A stretch of 64,000 nucleotides of DNA from Spirosoma radiotolerans (GTDB lineage: Bacteria; Bacteroidota; Bacteroidia; Cytophagales; Spirosomataceae). Made by a program: the position numbers and the translations under genes. This document shows positions 51,649 through 60,891 of this stretch, in pieces. The notes below the pieces were generated by a model. The model did not search any database. It was given only the letters and a program-made list of their open reading frames with translations, and was not told the origin of the DNA. The stretch covers positions 5,317,501-5,381,500 of the forward strand of contig NZ_CP010429.1 in the NCBI RefSeq assembly GCF_000974425.1, read 5' to 3'. Position 1 is the first letter of the stretch; each line of letters starts with the position of its first letter.

Positions 51649-53701
51649 ACAGTTCAATTCGTAACAAGTGCATGGGCAGCACGTAGGGGTCCAGTTCAAC
51701 GTAGTTTTGTTCTCCCTGCCAGGTGTAATACGCTCCGGTGAGCAGGTCGTGCACTTTGTACGGTTGATCATACCCAATGCCCAGCTGCCAGATTGGTACC
51801 TGCACCATACCAGCCCGCCGTTGATAGGCATCCGTGTTGACCACGATCAGTAGTCGATTACCACCCGTTATTTTCAGATAGGCCATAATGGCGTCGTCGC
51901 TGACGGTGCAGAACGTCAGATTGTTGGTGGTTTGTAAGGCTGCATTCTCGCGTCGGATCCGGTTGACAAGCGTGATGAGGTACGTGAGTTTGTTCGTTTT
52001 GTCCCAATCCCACAGCCGGATTTCGTACTTCTCTGAATTCAGGTATTCCTCTTTATTGGGGAAGGGAATATGCTCCATCAGCTCAAATGACGGGCCATAA
52101 ATACCGTAATTACTCGATAGCGTAGCCGCCATGAAATAACGAATCAGAAACTGTGGCTCATGACCCGACTGCAGGCTGTAGGGGTTAATATCGTGGGTGG
52201 TCGGCCAGAAGTTAGGGCGGAAGTAATGCCTCATTTCGCCCTGCGTCAACTCTGTCATGTATTCCTGCAACTCGGCTTTGGTATTGCGCCAGGTGTAGTA
52301 CGTATACGAGTGGGTAAAACCCCGTTTGGCCAGTTCCTGCATCACCTTCGGCTTGGTAAAGGCCTCAGACAGAAAGATCATATCCGGGTATTCTTTTTTG
52401 ACTTCCGCAATGATCCACTCCCAGAAAACGAAGGGCTTGGTATGCGGATTATCGACCCGGATAATCCGAACGCCCCACGATCCCCACACCAGCAATACCC
52501 GTTTTAATTCTTCCCAAAGGTTTCGCCAATCGTCTGTTTCAAAATAGACCGGGTAAATATCCTGATACTTTTTGGGTGGATTTTCGGCGTATTGAATGGT
52601 GCCATCGGGCCGCTTCTTGAACCACTCCGGGTGTTCTTTGGCCCAGGGATGGTCGGGAGAGCATTGAATAGCCAGGTCCATGGCAATCTCCATGTCGTAA
52701 TTTTTGGCAATGGCAATCAGGTGTTTGAGGTCATCGACTGTACCCAGTTCAGCATGGATCGTGTCGTGCCCACCTGCTTCGGAGCCAATGCCATACGGTA
52801 CACCCGGCTCGCCCGGCTGGCAGATGACCGAATTGTTTTTACCCTTCCGGTGAGCGGTTCCGATGGGGTGAATAGGGGGCAAATAGAGCACATCGAAACC
52901 CATGCCCGATATGCGGGGCAGCAACGCTTCTACATCCCGAAACGTACCGTGCTTCCCTTCCTGGCGTGAAGCCGATCGGGGGAAAAGACAATACCAAGTG
53001 CTGAATCCGGCACGTGCCCGGTCGACTTCTACCCCCAACTCATGCCCATAGCGGGTGGTGTGGCTGCGTTCGGGGTAGCGGTTGGCGTAAAACGTAAACT
53101 GATCACTTTCGGCTACGGATACGGCTTCGTTATACGGGTCGCCTTCGGCTGCGGCCGATCCGGCACGAAACAGAGCAGCCATCTCCCGGAGTGCCTTAAC
53201 ATCGGGCGTTTCCTCGCTAACCTCGACCTTCTTTTTACTTTTTGATTTTACAGCAGTTGCATCGGCTTTTTTACCCCCGGCTCGTTCGAGCATACCGTCC
53301 AGATAAGTGGCTCCCGCCAGTAGTTCACTGGTAATTCGCTGCCCATCGGCTACTTTCAAATGGATCTCGTGCTGCCAGGAGGCAGGGTGATTGATCCAGG
53401 CTTCGAAAGTATAGAGGTAACGGCCCTGTTTTTCGACAACGAATGAGGCCCCCCAGCGATCATTCACAAGAGGAGCCATCGCCATTTCGGTCCAGTTGGC
53501 CTCGTCAATATGTTTATACAACAAAACCGCCGTTAGGTAATCGTGTCCATCGGCAAAGATGTCGGCTTCTACGGCCACCACATCGCCAGGAATAGCTTTT
53601 ATAGGAAATTGACCACCGTCCAGTTCGGGACTGACACGTTCGATAACAACACGGGAACGACCAAAATCAGGTTGTCCGGAAAGCGAAGTAGGTAGGCTCA
53701 T
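51647..53701 (-). CDS. glgE: Alpha-1,4-glucan:maltose-1-phosphate maltosyltransferase
   Basis: The ATG at 53701 (second codon of the longest frame) gives 684 aa. The N-terminal domain (SRVVIERVSPELDGGQFPIKAIPGDVV) is the DUF3416 beta domain, and a GH13 core follows. The nucleophile is D417 in IIRVDNPHTKPF, the acid/base E446 in IFLSEAFTKPK. The VDNPHTKP motif separates GlgE from amylases. The enzyme extends alpha-1,4-glucan with maltose 1-phosphate. A low-complexity Lys-rich linker (KSKSKKKVE, residues about 152-160) is inserted. No maltokinase or glgB is in the window. Confidence 0.93.
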   Translation of the reverse strand: MSLPTSLSGQPDFGRSRVVIERVSPELDGGQFPIKAIPGDVVAVEADIFADGHDYLTAVLLYKHIDEANWTEMAMAPLVNDRWGASFVVEKQGRYLYTFEAWINHPASWQHEIHLKVADGQRITSELLAGATYLDGMLERAGGKKADATAVKSKSKKKVEVSEETPDVKALREMAALFRAGSAAAEGDPYNEAVSVAESDQFTFYANRYPERSHTTRYGHELGVEVDRARAGFSTWYCLFPRSASRQEGKHGTFRDVEALLPRISGMGFDVLYLPPIHPIGTAHRKGKNNSVICQPGEPGVPYGIGSEAGGHDTIHAELGTVDDLKHLIAIAKNYDMEIAMDLAIQCSPDHPWAKEHPEWFKKRPDGTIQYAENPPKKYQDIYPVYFETDDWRNLWEELKRVLLVWGSWGVRIIRVDNPHTKPFVFWEWIIAEVKKEYPDMIFLSEAFTKPKVMQELAKRGFTHSYTYYTWRNTKAELQEYMTELTQGEMRHYFRPNFWPTTHDINPYSLQSGHEPQFLIRYFMAATLSSNYGIYGPSFELMEHIPFPNKEEYLNSEKYEIRLWDWDKTNKLTYLITLVNRIRRENAALQTTNNLTFCTVSDDAIMAYLKITGGNRLLIVVNTDAYQRRAGMVQVPIWQLGIGYDQPYKVHDLLTGAYYTWQGEQNYVELDPYVLPMHLLRIEL

Positions 53702-53704
53702 CAC

Positions 53705-54324
53705 AAAATCGTTTGATTAGTTAATCGTAAACGGCTGAGCAATGTTACAAAAAAGCTGATTCTACTACGCCAGGCGTTTCCAGAATATGGCTTCCGACGA
53801 ATTAGGAGAAAAGCAACAAGAGATACGAGCAACTCTGGGTTTTCCTGGTAATTTATCGCGTTATATTAGTAAAATGATGTTGCCTACCAGGCGATTGTAA
53901 CAACTGATTAAATAGGCTCCAATCTTCACGGCACACATAATCACCATTGAAACGCGCAGCGAAACCAATTTTGCCTTTGGTATACTGCCGACGCGTCTGA
54001 CGCTGGCTGTCTTTAATAATGGATAGGGCTGGTTTGCGTTCAGCAAAAGTTGAGGAGTTGGTCGCGGAACGTTTTCATTGGGATTTGACCGATTTGGACA
54101 TAACTAAGGTGGTTTGGGTGAAACAATTTACTGAATTGTCTCTTCCTACTTTCACCCTTTTTGTCCACTTTCAGTTGACGATATACACTTAAACCAGTTG
54201 CGTGCATAGCAGATACATAAATGCTGTCTACTCCCAAATAAGAGGCTTTTATGAGAATAAAGATCTGTGGGTGTGATTGTCAGTTGAACCTATCAGGGGT
54301 TTAGTAAAGGCGCAATGAGAGTCC
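53705..54324. other. Gap with broken minus-strand frames
   Basis: No intact gene. On the minus strand, two offset frames meet near 54040. One runs from 54237 and ends FRDQLLNFC. The other runs through 54058-53852 with RRQYTKGKIGFAARFNGDYV and on to SLFNQLLQSPGRQHHFTNITR before a stop. Together they look like a decayed or frameshifted coding gene, but I do not recognise the family. The remainder is featureless. Confidence 0.35.
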
Positions 54325-54669
54325 TCATTGGCTGGACGAGCTAGCCTCCTCAAACAGACGCATCGCCATCAAGCCCGTCCCCACGGCACCACCCGCCCGC
54401 AACGCGGCTGCGATAAAGACCGTTTCGGCAATCTCCTCACGACTGGCACCCGCCTGCACAGCGTTGTTGATATGAGCTTCGATGCAGTAGCCGCATTGAG
54501 TTGTCAACGCAACGGCCACTGACATCAGCTCCCGATACTTAATAGGAATGACGCCATCGGTACGCTCAGCGCTATGCTTAAGATTCATAAAGGCAGCGGA
54601 CTCTTGGGGAGCTGATTTCAACAGCAGGTTAGTAAAGGCTCGGTCTTTGGGTGTTTGATATTCGGTCAT
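54325..54669 (-). CDS. Carboxymuconolactone decarboxylase/AhpD-like protein
   Basis: This 114-aa protein is a single CMD domain. TTQCGYCIEAHINNAVQAG carries the CxxC pair C59/C62 and H66, the AhpD-type redox motif. These proteins act as small peroxidase reductants or decarboxylases and usually form trimers or hexamers. It is monocistronic on the minus strand. The substrate is unknown. Confidence 0.9.
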   Translation of the reverse strand: MTEYQTPKDRAFTNLLLKSAPQESAAFMNLKHSAERTDGVIPIKYRELMSVAVALTTQCGYCIEAHINNAVQAGASREEIAETVFIAAALRAGGAVGTGLMAMRLFEEASSSSQ

Positions 54670-54825
54670 TGGTACTGGGGTTTATAAAGGTCAATAATAG
54701 TTAGTACTATGCTGTAAAGGAAATGAGCACTTTTAGTACTCGATAGCAGCCTTAATTGATAGTTTTCAATTCCAGCCAGCGCAAGACAAGTCACAGTTGC
54801 TCTATTCAATGAAGCAACCGGCAGG

Positions 54826-55392
54826 CTATTCATCAATTCGGTCCAACAAAGCGCGGCCCTGACGACGCGCCTGCATCAGGCATTTATATTTCTGGTTCTG
54901 AGCTGTATGTCGATTGGCATATCCCATCTCATGCATCAACGCATCAATGGATTTCCTCTGAAAAAACAGGGCGGTTAGCAAGGTAAGACAAGTTGCTGTG
55001 ATGGAGGACAATATGGCCCCTATCAGTTTAAAGGGGGATAACTTAGCCGCCGTGTCGGCCGATTCGTCGGCTGGCGGGTCTAACTCATCGACGTCAAGGG
55101 AGGCAAACCGTTTTTTGCGCTTGAGGTGTTGCAGCCATAAGTGCTTACTGATCGAAACTACATACGTATTAAGCGATGCAGTGAGCTGAAAATCCGGCTT
55201 ATCTACTTTATTGAGCACAATCAGTAGCGTATCGTGAAACACATCACGGGCCTCCTCAGCCGTGCCTTGATTGGCCTGCACGTACCGTTCAACGGTTGGA
55301 TAACTGTGCTGATAGAAAAAAACGAGTCCCTCTGATTTATTCGCTCGAAGCAGTTCAAGCAGGCGCTCATCGGAAAGTCTGGTTAAACCCAT
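54826..55392 (-). CDS. ECF-type RNA polymerase sigma factor
   Basis: This 188-aa protein matches extracytoplasmic-function sigma factors of Cytophagales. Region 2 is in HSYPTVERYVQANQGTAEEARDVFHDTLLIVLNKV and YVVSISKHLWLQHLKRKKR. Region 4 is weaker: the usual helix-turn-helix is seen as FFQRKSIDALMHEMGYANRHTAQNQKYKCLMQARR. The linker LIGAILSSITATCLTLLTALFF is more hydrophobic than usual. No anti-sigma factor with FecR or zinc-finger features is adjacent. Two small proteins lie directly upstream. Confidence 0.82.
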   Translation of the reverse strand: MGLTRLSDERLLELLRANKSEGLVFFYQHSYPTVERYVQANQGTAEEARDVFHDTLLIVLNKVDKPDFQLTASLNTYVVSISKHLWLQHLKRKKRFASLDVDELDPPADESADTAAKLSPFKLIGAILSSITATCLTLLTALFFQRKSIDALMHEMGYANRHTAQNQKYKCLMQARRQGRALLDRIDE

Positions 55393-55400
55393 TGGTCACG

Positions 55401-55583
55401 TTATGTTTTTAGATTGCGTAACGCTTTCATCAGACCATACCCCATACTGCTGACTACACACAGGGGGCAAATACCAAATCGAAAGAAAAACAAAACTGTT
55501 TTTTTATACCATGGCAAGTCAAGGGGTACAATAGGACAACGGAGCCCGTCCCCTTCATATTCTTTGATGTTCCAAATATTCAT
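55401..55583 (-). CDS. Small membrane protein upstream of the sigma factor
   Basis: A TTG at 55622 would give 73 aa, but the ATG at 55583 (MNIWNIKEYEGDGLRC) gives 60 aa and is more likely. One hydrophobic stretch (KTVLFFFRFGICPLCVVSSMGYGLM) with CPLC may cross the membrane. It lies eight bases before the sigma factor ATG, so the two are probably co-translated. It could be a small anti-sigma or membrane tether, but this is inference. Confidence 0.55.
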   Translation of the reverse strand: MNIWNIKEYEGDGLRCPIVPLDLPWYKKTVLFFFRFGICPLCVVSSMGYGLMKALRNLKT

Positions 55584-55611
55584 GCTCTCAGGCGGTTTTA
55601 GGGGAAGGGGT

Positions 55612-55695
55612 TTAGCGGCCAAACAAAAAATACAGACAACAAATCGTTAGTAAGCAGGCAGCAAGTAAAAGTAGTTTAACAGATGGTTTTTGCAT
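55612..55695 (-). CDS. Possible 27-aa membrane peptide
   Basis: An ATG at 55695 opens a 27-codon frame ending TAA at 55612. The peptide is almost one hydrophobic helix (VKLLLLAACLLTICCLYFLF) with a Lys-containing N terminus and GR at the end. It precedes the 60-aa gene by 28 bases on the same strand. Very short, so it may be chance. Confidence 0.3.
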   Translation of the reverse strand: MQKPSVKLLLLAACLLTICCLYFLFGR

Positions 55696-55800
55696 AAATA
55701 TGCTTGTTTAAGGAGACCCTAACTTAAGGGCCGACATACTTAATCATCAAGCGGCCTATTTATCACCCACGCTGACAAATTATTTTGCTGGAGTTAAGAA

Positions 55801-56054
55801 GTTAACCCGTCAACTTAGCTACGTATGCTTCAGGTTCTCGTTGAGACGTATCAAAACCGTTCATGGGTAACAACTCACTTCCTTTACTCAAAAATCATTT
55901 AATCAAATGCCTCTTTTAAGGTGCAGATATATGATCTGCCTAGTAAAACCAGGGTTTTGAGCGACATGCCGTTAGCTAACACCTGCCGTGTTTTTAACAC
56001 CTATAGCGCATCTATTCTGTTAACCCATTAACTTACGTTAACCCGTTAACTTAC
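55801..56054. repeat. Repeated GTTAACCC-TTAACTTAC operator-like boxes
   Basis: GTTAACCCATTAACTTAC at 56019-56036 is followed directly by GTTAACCCGTTAACTTAC at 56037-56054. A third, degenerate copy GTTAACCCGTCAACTTAG lies at 55801-55818. The unit holds two TTAAC half-sites eight bases apart. The array lies in the divergent gap between the sigma-factor operon and the exported protein at 56144. The rest of 55696-56143 holds no gene. Confidence 0.6.
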
Positions 56055-56143
56055 ATGCCTTCCGAAATATCGAGCTTGCATTTGACAGAACAGGCGCCAA
56101 GGCCTATCGTTTCCAAATCTTATACGATTTACTAGTCTCGGGT

Positions 56144-56851
56144 ATGAAAGTTGTAGCGTTCGTTGGTTTCCTGTTGATGGGGGTGTATTCGGAGGTGGCT
56201 GCCCAAAGCAATCAATATATCCGGATTAAAGCGGGGGAGAACTTGACGGGTTCCCTGTCGTTTACGGACCGCTACCAATATCCTCAATTTACCATGGGCA
56301 AGCTTGTTTATGCAGCCAACAAGTCGGCAGCAGCTCGATTTAACTATCATCTTTTTTTGAACGAGATGCAGTTTATCAACGCTACCGGCGATACACTCGC
56401 CCTGGAAAATGATCCCACCCTTCAACTGGTGGTTATCGGCCCCGACTCGTTTTACTACGAGTATCCCAAGACGTATTGGCAGTTGGTAGGGACCTATGGT
56501 TCCGCTCAATTGCTAACGAAACGAACAATGGTTTTGATTGATCGAGAAAAGGAAGGCGGCTACCAACAGTCAATGGGTGCCTCCTCGATACGAACAACGA
56601 CCACGTATTCAGCTAGTAATGGACCGATAGCCCGGTTAGACACTCATAGTGATATGGTATTTTCAAAAAAAGCAGCGTTCAGATTACGGGATACTAATGG
56701 CCAATTTCATCCGGCCAGCCAAGTGGGTTTCTTGCATTTATTCGCTAAAAACAAAGGCATTGTTAAACAATACTTAAAGGAACATTCGATTAAGTTTAAT
56801 CAGGAAAATGATTTAAGAACTAGTCTCTCGTTTTGTAAAACTTTGCCTTAG
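56144..56851 (+). CDS. Exported hypothetical protein, 235 aa
   Basis: This protein has a signal peptide (VVAFVGFLLMGVYSEVAAQ) and a beta-rich body: YIRIKAGENLTGSLSFTDRYQYPQF, then LALENDPTLQLVVIGPDSFYYEYP and a C-terminal helical part AKNKGIVKQYLKEHSIKFNQENDL. I recognise no domain. Its organisation recalls the exported protein at 40138-40803. It lies 90 bases after the tandem GTTAAC boxes and may be regulated there. Confidence 0.6.
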   Translation: MKVVAFVGFLLMGVYSEVAAQSNQYIRIKAGENLTGSLSFTDRYQYPQFTMGKLVYAANKSAAARFNYHLFLNEMQFINATGDTLALENDPTLQLVVIGPDSFYYEYPKTYWQLVGTYGSAQLLTKRTMVLIDREKEGGYQQSMGASSIRTTTTYSASNGPIARLDTHSDMVFSKKAAFRLRDTNGQFHPASQVGFLHLFAKNKGIVKQYLKEHSIKFNQENDLRTSLSFCKTLP

Positions 56852-57021
56852 GAAAGCAGGGAAAGTTCTACAGACTCTTCCTGTCTGCTAGTCAAACGAT
56901 GAAGCTTTTGATGAGTTAACCGATTCACCAGATGCCCCATTTACCGACAGCACTCCTCGTCTCAGTTGGGAGCGTTTGGCGAGCGTTTACGCTTATCGTT
57001 GCTAGTGGTATTAGCGCAGCG

Positions 57022-60000
57022 CTAGGCAGGAAGATAGACCGTAAAGGTGGCTCCCTGACCCGGTTTACTACTGGCCGTGATAAAACCACCATGGTTGGCG
57101 GCTACTTTTTCACAGATAGCTAACCCGATGCCCGTGCCGGCGTAGTCGCTTTTGGTATGAAGTCGCTGGAAGACCTGAAAGACGCGATCCAAATACTTTT
57201 CCTCAAAGCCTATTCCATTGTCAGTAACGTCTATCTGGTGATAATTCATTTCCGGATTAGCCGCTTTAAAGCTGACTGGCAAGGCGGCCGACGAGATAAG
57301 GTTAGACTGTATGTGAATTGTTGGGGTAGTCTTAGGACGTCGAAATTTAAGGGCATTACTGATCAAATTCTGAAACAGCTGGCTCAGTTGAGAGCTATCC
57401 CCCAGTAGAGTTGGCATGGTCTCGACGCTTATAAAGGCTCCAGTCTGCTGAATGGAAAATTCCAACGCGCTCAGTGCCCGCTCGATGACCTGCGTTATCG
57501 ACACAGGGCTACTTTTTTGCTGACGGGTAGTGATTTGCGAATACAACAATAAATCTTTGATGAGAATGGACATGCGGCTGGCCGCCGATTGCATCTTGGC
57601 CACATAATCGGCCCCCTCCCCCAGCGATGCCGCATACCGACTACTGAGCAGATCCCCGAACGACTGAATTTTACGCAGGGGCTCCTGAAGATCATGGCTG
57701 GCGACGTAGGCAAACTGCGACAGGTTTAGATTCGAGCGTTGTAACTCCTGAATGGAAGCCTGCAACTGATGCGTTCGTTCCTGAACCTGCTGTTCCAGGT
57801 GATTGGCCAACTCTTTATACCGAGATTCACTAATCTCCAGCTTCTTGAGTGCTTTAACCTGGTCGGTTACCTCTACGACCACCTGTAAGACTCCAATGCG
57901 CAGGCCACCCTCCTGATACGGCGTATAGGTAACGCTGTAGTACCCCGTATCCAATTTACCCTGCCGCTTGACGGGAACGGGCAAGGCCTGACCCTGGTAG
58001 GTTACCCCCGTTCGCCAAACCTGCTTACAGGCGTCGACGGCCGGATTGCCATCCAGTTCAGGCATGATTTCCAATAGGGGTTTACCCACGACACCCTCCT
58101 CCCGGTCAATTAGGGTTAACATAGCGGGGTTGATGAGTTCCACCAGCAGCGCTTCGCCACTGACCAGCATGATGGCTACCGGGGCCTGTTCCAGCAAATT
58201 GCGCAGCCGCCGTTCGGCCTGACGACGTGACTGGACCAGACTGACCTGGGTACGCACTCTCGATAATAGTTCGGGGCCCGAAAAGGGTTTCACCAGGTAA
58301 TCATCGGCCCCCGCTTCCAGGCCTTCGATCCGAGCTTCCTGACCGGCCCTGGCCGACAGAAAGATGAGCGGGATATGACGCGTGGCGGGATTCAGACGTA
58401 TTCGCTGTAAGAGCTGGCTACCATCCAGCACGGGCATCATTAAATCGCTCAGAATTAACTGGGGAGTGTTGTGCTGTAACCACTCAAGAGCCTGCATCCC
58501 ATTGGTTACTGTGTTAACAACAAAATGAGGGTCCAGCAGACGTTTCAGGTACGACCGCATGTCGGCATTGTCATCGACAACCAGTATTTGGTGTTGGGGC
58601 TCCCCGTCGGTCATGATCGGTTTCACTAAGGAGCTGGTTTCCTTTAGTTCAGGGAGCATGGCACTGGCTTCCTGTAGCAGGAGATTCCCCTGTCCACTTG
58701 GCTTGGGCTGACGCTCGGCGTCAACCGCTGGGGAAGTCGATGCTGCCCCCCCCATGGGAATACGCACGGTGAATGTGCTGCCCTTGCCTTCCTGGCTATG
58801 CACCTCGATGGTTCCCTGATGCAAACTGACCAGTTCGCTGGCTAGCGAGAGGCCAATGCCCGTGCCTTCGTGGGTTCTTCCCCCAGCATTGGCTACCCGG
58901 TGGAAGCGTTCAAACATGTGGGGTAATTCGCTGGCGGGAATACCTACACCCGTATCGGACACCGTTAAAACGGCCCATTCCGCATCTTCCTGCAGCTGTA
59001 CCTGGATGCTTCCCTGTAAAGTATATTTAAAGGCGTTCGAGAGCAGGTTTAATACGATCTGCTCCCACATGTCGGCATCGACCGGCACCAAAGTCCGTAA
59101 GGGATGTCCTACTACCTCGAAACGTAAACCCGCCCGCTCGATCAGGGAGCGGAAACTGCTGGCTAAATTCTGCGTAAATTCCCACAAGTTTGTCGGCCGA
59201 AAAATGGCCTTCGTCCGGCCCGCTTCCAGTCGGCTAAAGTCCAGCAGGTTATTGACCAGTTTTAGTAAACGAAGCGCATTCCGATGGATCGTCTCGATCG
59301 GCTCCTGGTAGCCAGTAGCGGCTAGGGTTGGCAGTTGCTGCAGCTCTTCCAGGGGACCCAGCATCAAGGTTAGGGGCGTACGAAACTCATGGCTAATATT
59401 ACTAAAAAAGGTAGTCTTAGCCTGATCCAGGACAGCCAGTGCTTCCGCTCGCTGTTGTTCCTGCTGGTAGGCATACACATTCGAAAACGCCGTCGCTATG
59501 GTATTTCCCAGTAAACCATAAAAGTTCAGGTAATCCTCGTCCAGTGCCCGTAAGGCGCTTACCCCGGCCAGTAAAAAACCAACGGGTTGATCCTGGCCGG
59601 GCAGTTGAATGGGCAATCGGACAGCCTGATGGGGCGTCTCTGGATAAGGCCCGACGGCCAGTGGTCCAAAGAGAGAAATCAGGTCTGAAAGAATCTCTTG
59701 TTGGTCTAGGTTGGCTAGCCAGGGAGTGGATTCCACGTCCAGCGACCAAAGTGGGGATGGTATCGCCTGTTTTACCAGGCCGATGGTTTGCACTAGGTTG
59801 GCCCTTTGACCTACATCGACCAATTCATAAAAGAGTAGAAAAGGTAGGTCGAGGGCTAAATCGGTTTGCCAGTCACCTAAGCCCGTGTAAATATCATCTT
59901 TGGTCTTGGCACCTCCGGTTCGAGCGGCCACTTCCCGTAGGACATGGGTCCGGCGGGCACTCAACATCTTATCGGTGGTCTCAGTTATGGGGTGAAAAAT

Positions 60001-60441
60001 GCCGCCCACCTGGCCTGTTTCGTCCCGGATAGGGGCGAAGGAAAAGGTCATAAACGCTTCTTCCAGGTACCCATAGCGATCCAAAAGCATTCGCTGATCC
60101 TTGATATAGGTGCCTTCTCCCTGCTGGCCCCGGGTAAAGGCATCTCCTACCACGGGCAGGGCCGTTTCCCAGCAAATTCGAAAATTCTGTCCCATCGATT
60201 CAGGGTGCTTTGCCCCACAGATCGGCCGGTAGCTATCATTGTAAAGCTGGATGGTTTCAGGACCCCAGGCAATCAAAATGGGAAAGGTGGAGGAAAGGCA
60301 TAAACTAACGGAGGTACGTAAACTTTGTGGCCAATCGGCAATCGGCCCCAAGGGGGTGGTTGACCAATCCATGGTCCGGATTAGCTGGCCCATCTCCCCC
60401 CCGCCAGCCAAAAATGCCTCCGTTGATTCTAGTTCACTCAT
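57022..60441 (-). CDS. Hybrid sensor kinase with two kinase cores and an internal receiver
   Basis: This 1139-aa protein has no membrane helix. In order: a PAS-like domain (about 30-165, IAWGPETIQLYNDSYRPICG), a GAF-like region (165-330), HisKA with FFSNISHEFRTPLTLMLGPL and HATPase (about 340-570, VSDTGVGIPASEL), a receiver (about 615-735, phospho-Asp in LILSDLMMPVLDG), a PAS (about 750-875), a coiled coil, then a second HisKA with VASHDLQEPLRKIQSF and HATPase (DVTDNGIGFEEKYLDRVF) to the end. Two complete kinase cores flank one receiver, which is unusual. It stands alone on the minus strand. Confidence 0.9.
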   Translation of the reverse strand: MSELESTEAFLAGGGEMGQLIRTMDWSTTPLGPIADWPQSLRTSVSLCLSSTFPILIAWGPETIQLYNDSYRPICGAKHPESMGQNFRICWETALPVVGDAFTRGQQGEGTYIKDQRMLLDRYGYLEEAFMTFSFAPIRDETGQVGGIFHPITETTDKMLSARRTHVLREVAARTGGAKTKDDIYTGLGDWQTDLALDLPFLLFYELVDVGQRANLVQTIGLVKQAIPSPLWSLDVESTPWLANLDQQEILSDLISLFGPLAVGPYPETPHQAVRLPIQLPGQDQPVGFLLAGVSALRALDEDYLNFYGLLGNTIATAFSNVYAYQQEQQRAEALAVLDQAKTTFFSNISHEFRTPLTLMLGPLEELQQLPTLAATGYQEPIETIHRNALRLLKLVNNLLDFSRLEAGRTKAIFRPTNLWEFTQNLASSFRSLIERAGLRFEVVGHPLRTLVPVDADMWEQIVLNLLSNAFKYTLQGSIQVQLQEDAEWAVLTVSDTGVGIPASELPHMFERFHRVANAGGRTHEGTGIGLSLASELVSLHQGTIEVHSQEGKGSTFTVRIPMGGAASTSPAVDAERQPKPSGQGNLLLQEASAMLPELKETSSLVKPIMTDGEPQHQILVVDDNADMRSYLKRLLDPHFVVNTVTNGMQALEWLQHNTPQLILSDLMMPVLDGSQLLQRIRLNPATRHIPLIFLSARAGQEARIEGLEAGADDYLVKPFSGPELLSRVRTQVSLVQSRRQAERRLRNLLEQAPVAIMLVSGEALLVELINPAMLTLIDREEGVVGKPLLEIMPELDGNPAVDACKQVWRTGVTYQGQALPVPVKRQGKLDTGYYSVTYTPYQEGGLRIGVLQVVVEVTDQVKALKKLEISESRYKELANHLEQQVQERTHQLQASIQELQRSNLNLSQFAYVASHDLQEPLRKIQSFGDLLSSRYAASLGEGADYVAKMQSAASRMSILIKDLLLYSQITTRQQKSSPVSITQVIERALSALEFSIQQTGAFISVETMPTLLGDSSQLSQLFQNLISNALKFRRPKTTPTIHIQSNLISSAALPVSFKAANPEMNYHQIDVTDNGIGFEEKYLDRVFQVFQRLHTKSDYAGTGIGLAICEKVAANHGGFITASSKPGQGATFTVYLPA

Positions 60442-60891
60442 TGGTTACTTCTGGAACGGACGTTGCTTAGGTTGGTGTCCGTACAGTTGGTTGCAAGATA
60501 AGCAAGATGAGTTGAGAATGAATTATCAACCCGCTTGCATCGGCTTTACGCGGCAGGCGTCGTCTTCTGTGTGTATCTACTAAACTTATAAATTCTAGGT
60601 AACTTGATCAACCACTGGGTGCAGATTAAGACACGAATGGTCAGCGGACCCATATTTTTCATAAAAAACTTATCCCTTATTGGAAATTTCAGTGCTTTCG
60701 GCCAGCGGCCCGACGCAGCGGTTGATTTCGTGTCAAAGTGACCGTCAGACTCCTCAAGCCAATATATAGTTAATTATAAGATTATCCTATAGTTAATCTG
60801 ACCACCGTGCGGTTCCCCGTGTCGTCCCGGCCGCTAGCGGCCGGGACGCGATCAGCGAAAACAGTTGGACAACCCCATCGACATTTACATT
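60442..60891. other. Gap upstream of the hybrid kinase with a 26-bp palindrome
   Basis: No gene recognised. Positions 60823-60848 form a perfect 26-bp palindrome centred on CCGCTAGCGG. A GC-rich hairpin in an otherwise AT-leaning gap, it may end a decayed transcript or mark a recombination point. Confidence 0.6.

Noticed and set aside
56019..56054. Tandem 18-bp repeat considered as a CRISPR or iteron array
   Set aside because: Only two abutting copies without spacers, no cas or rep genes. Kept as an operator-like repeat.
59439..60032. 197-codon plus-strand frame inside the hybrid kinase gene
   Set aside because: It is a shadow of the 1139-aa kinase on the opposite strand, Pro/Arg-rich with no family similarity.
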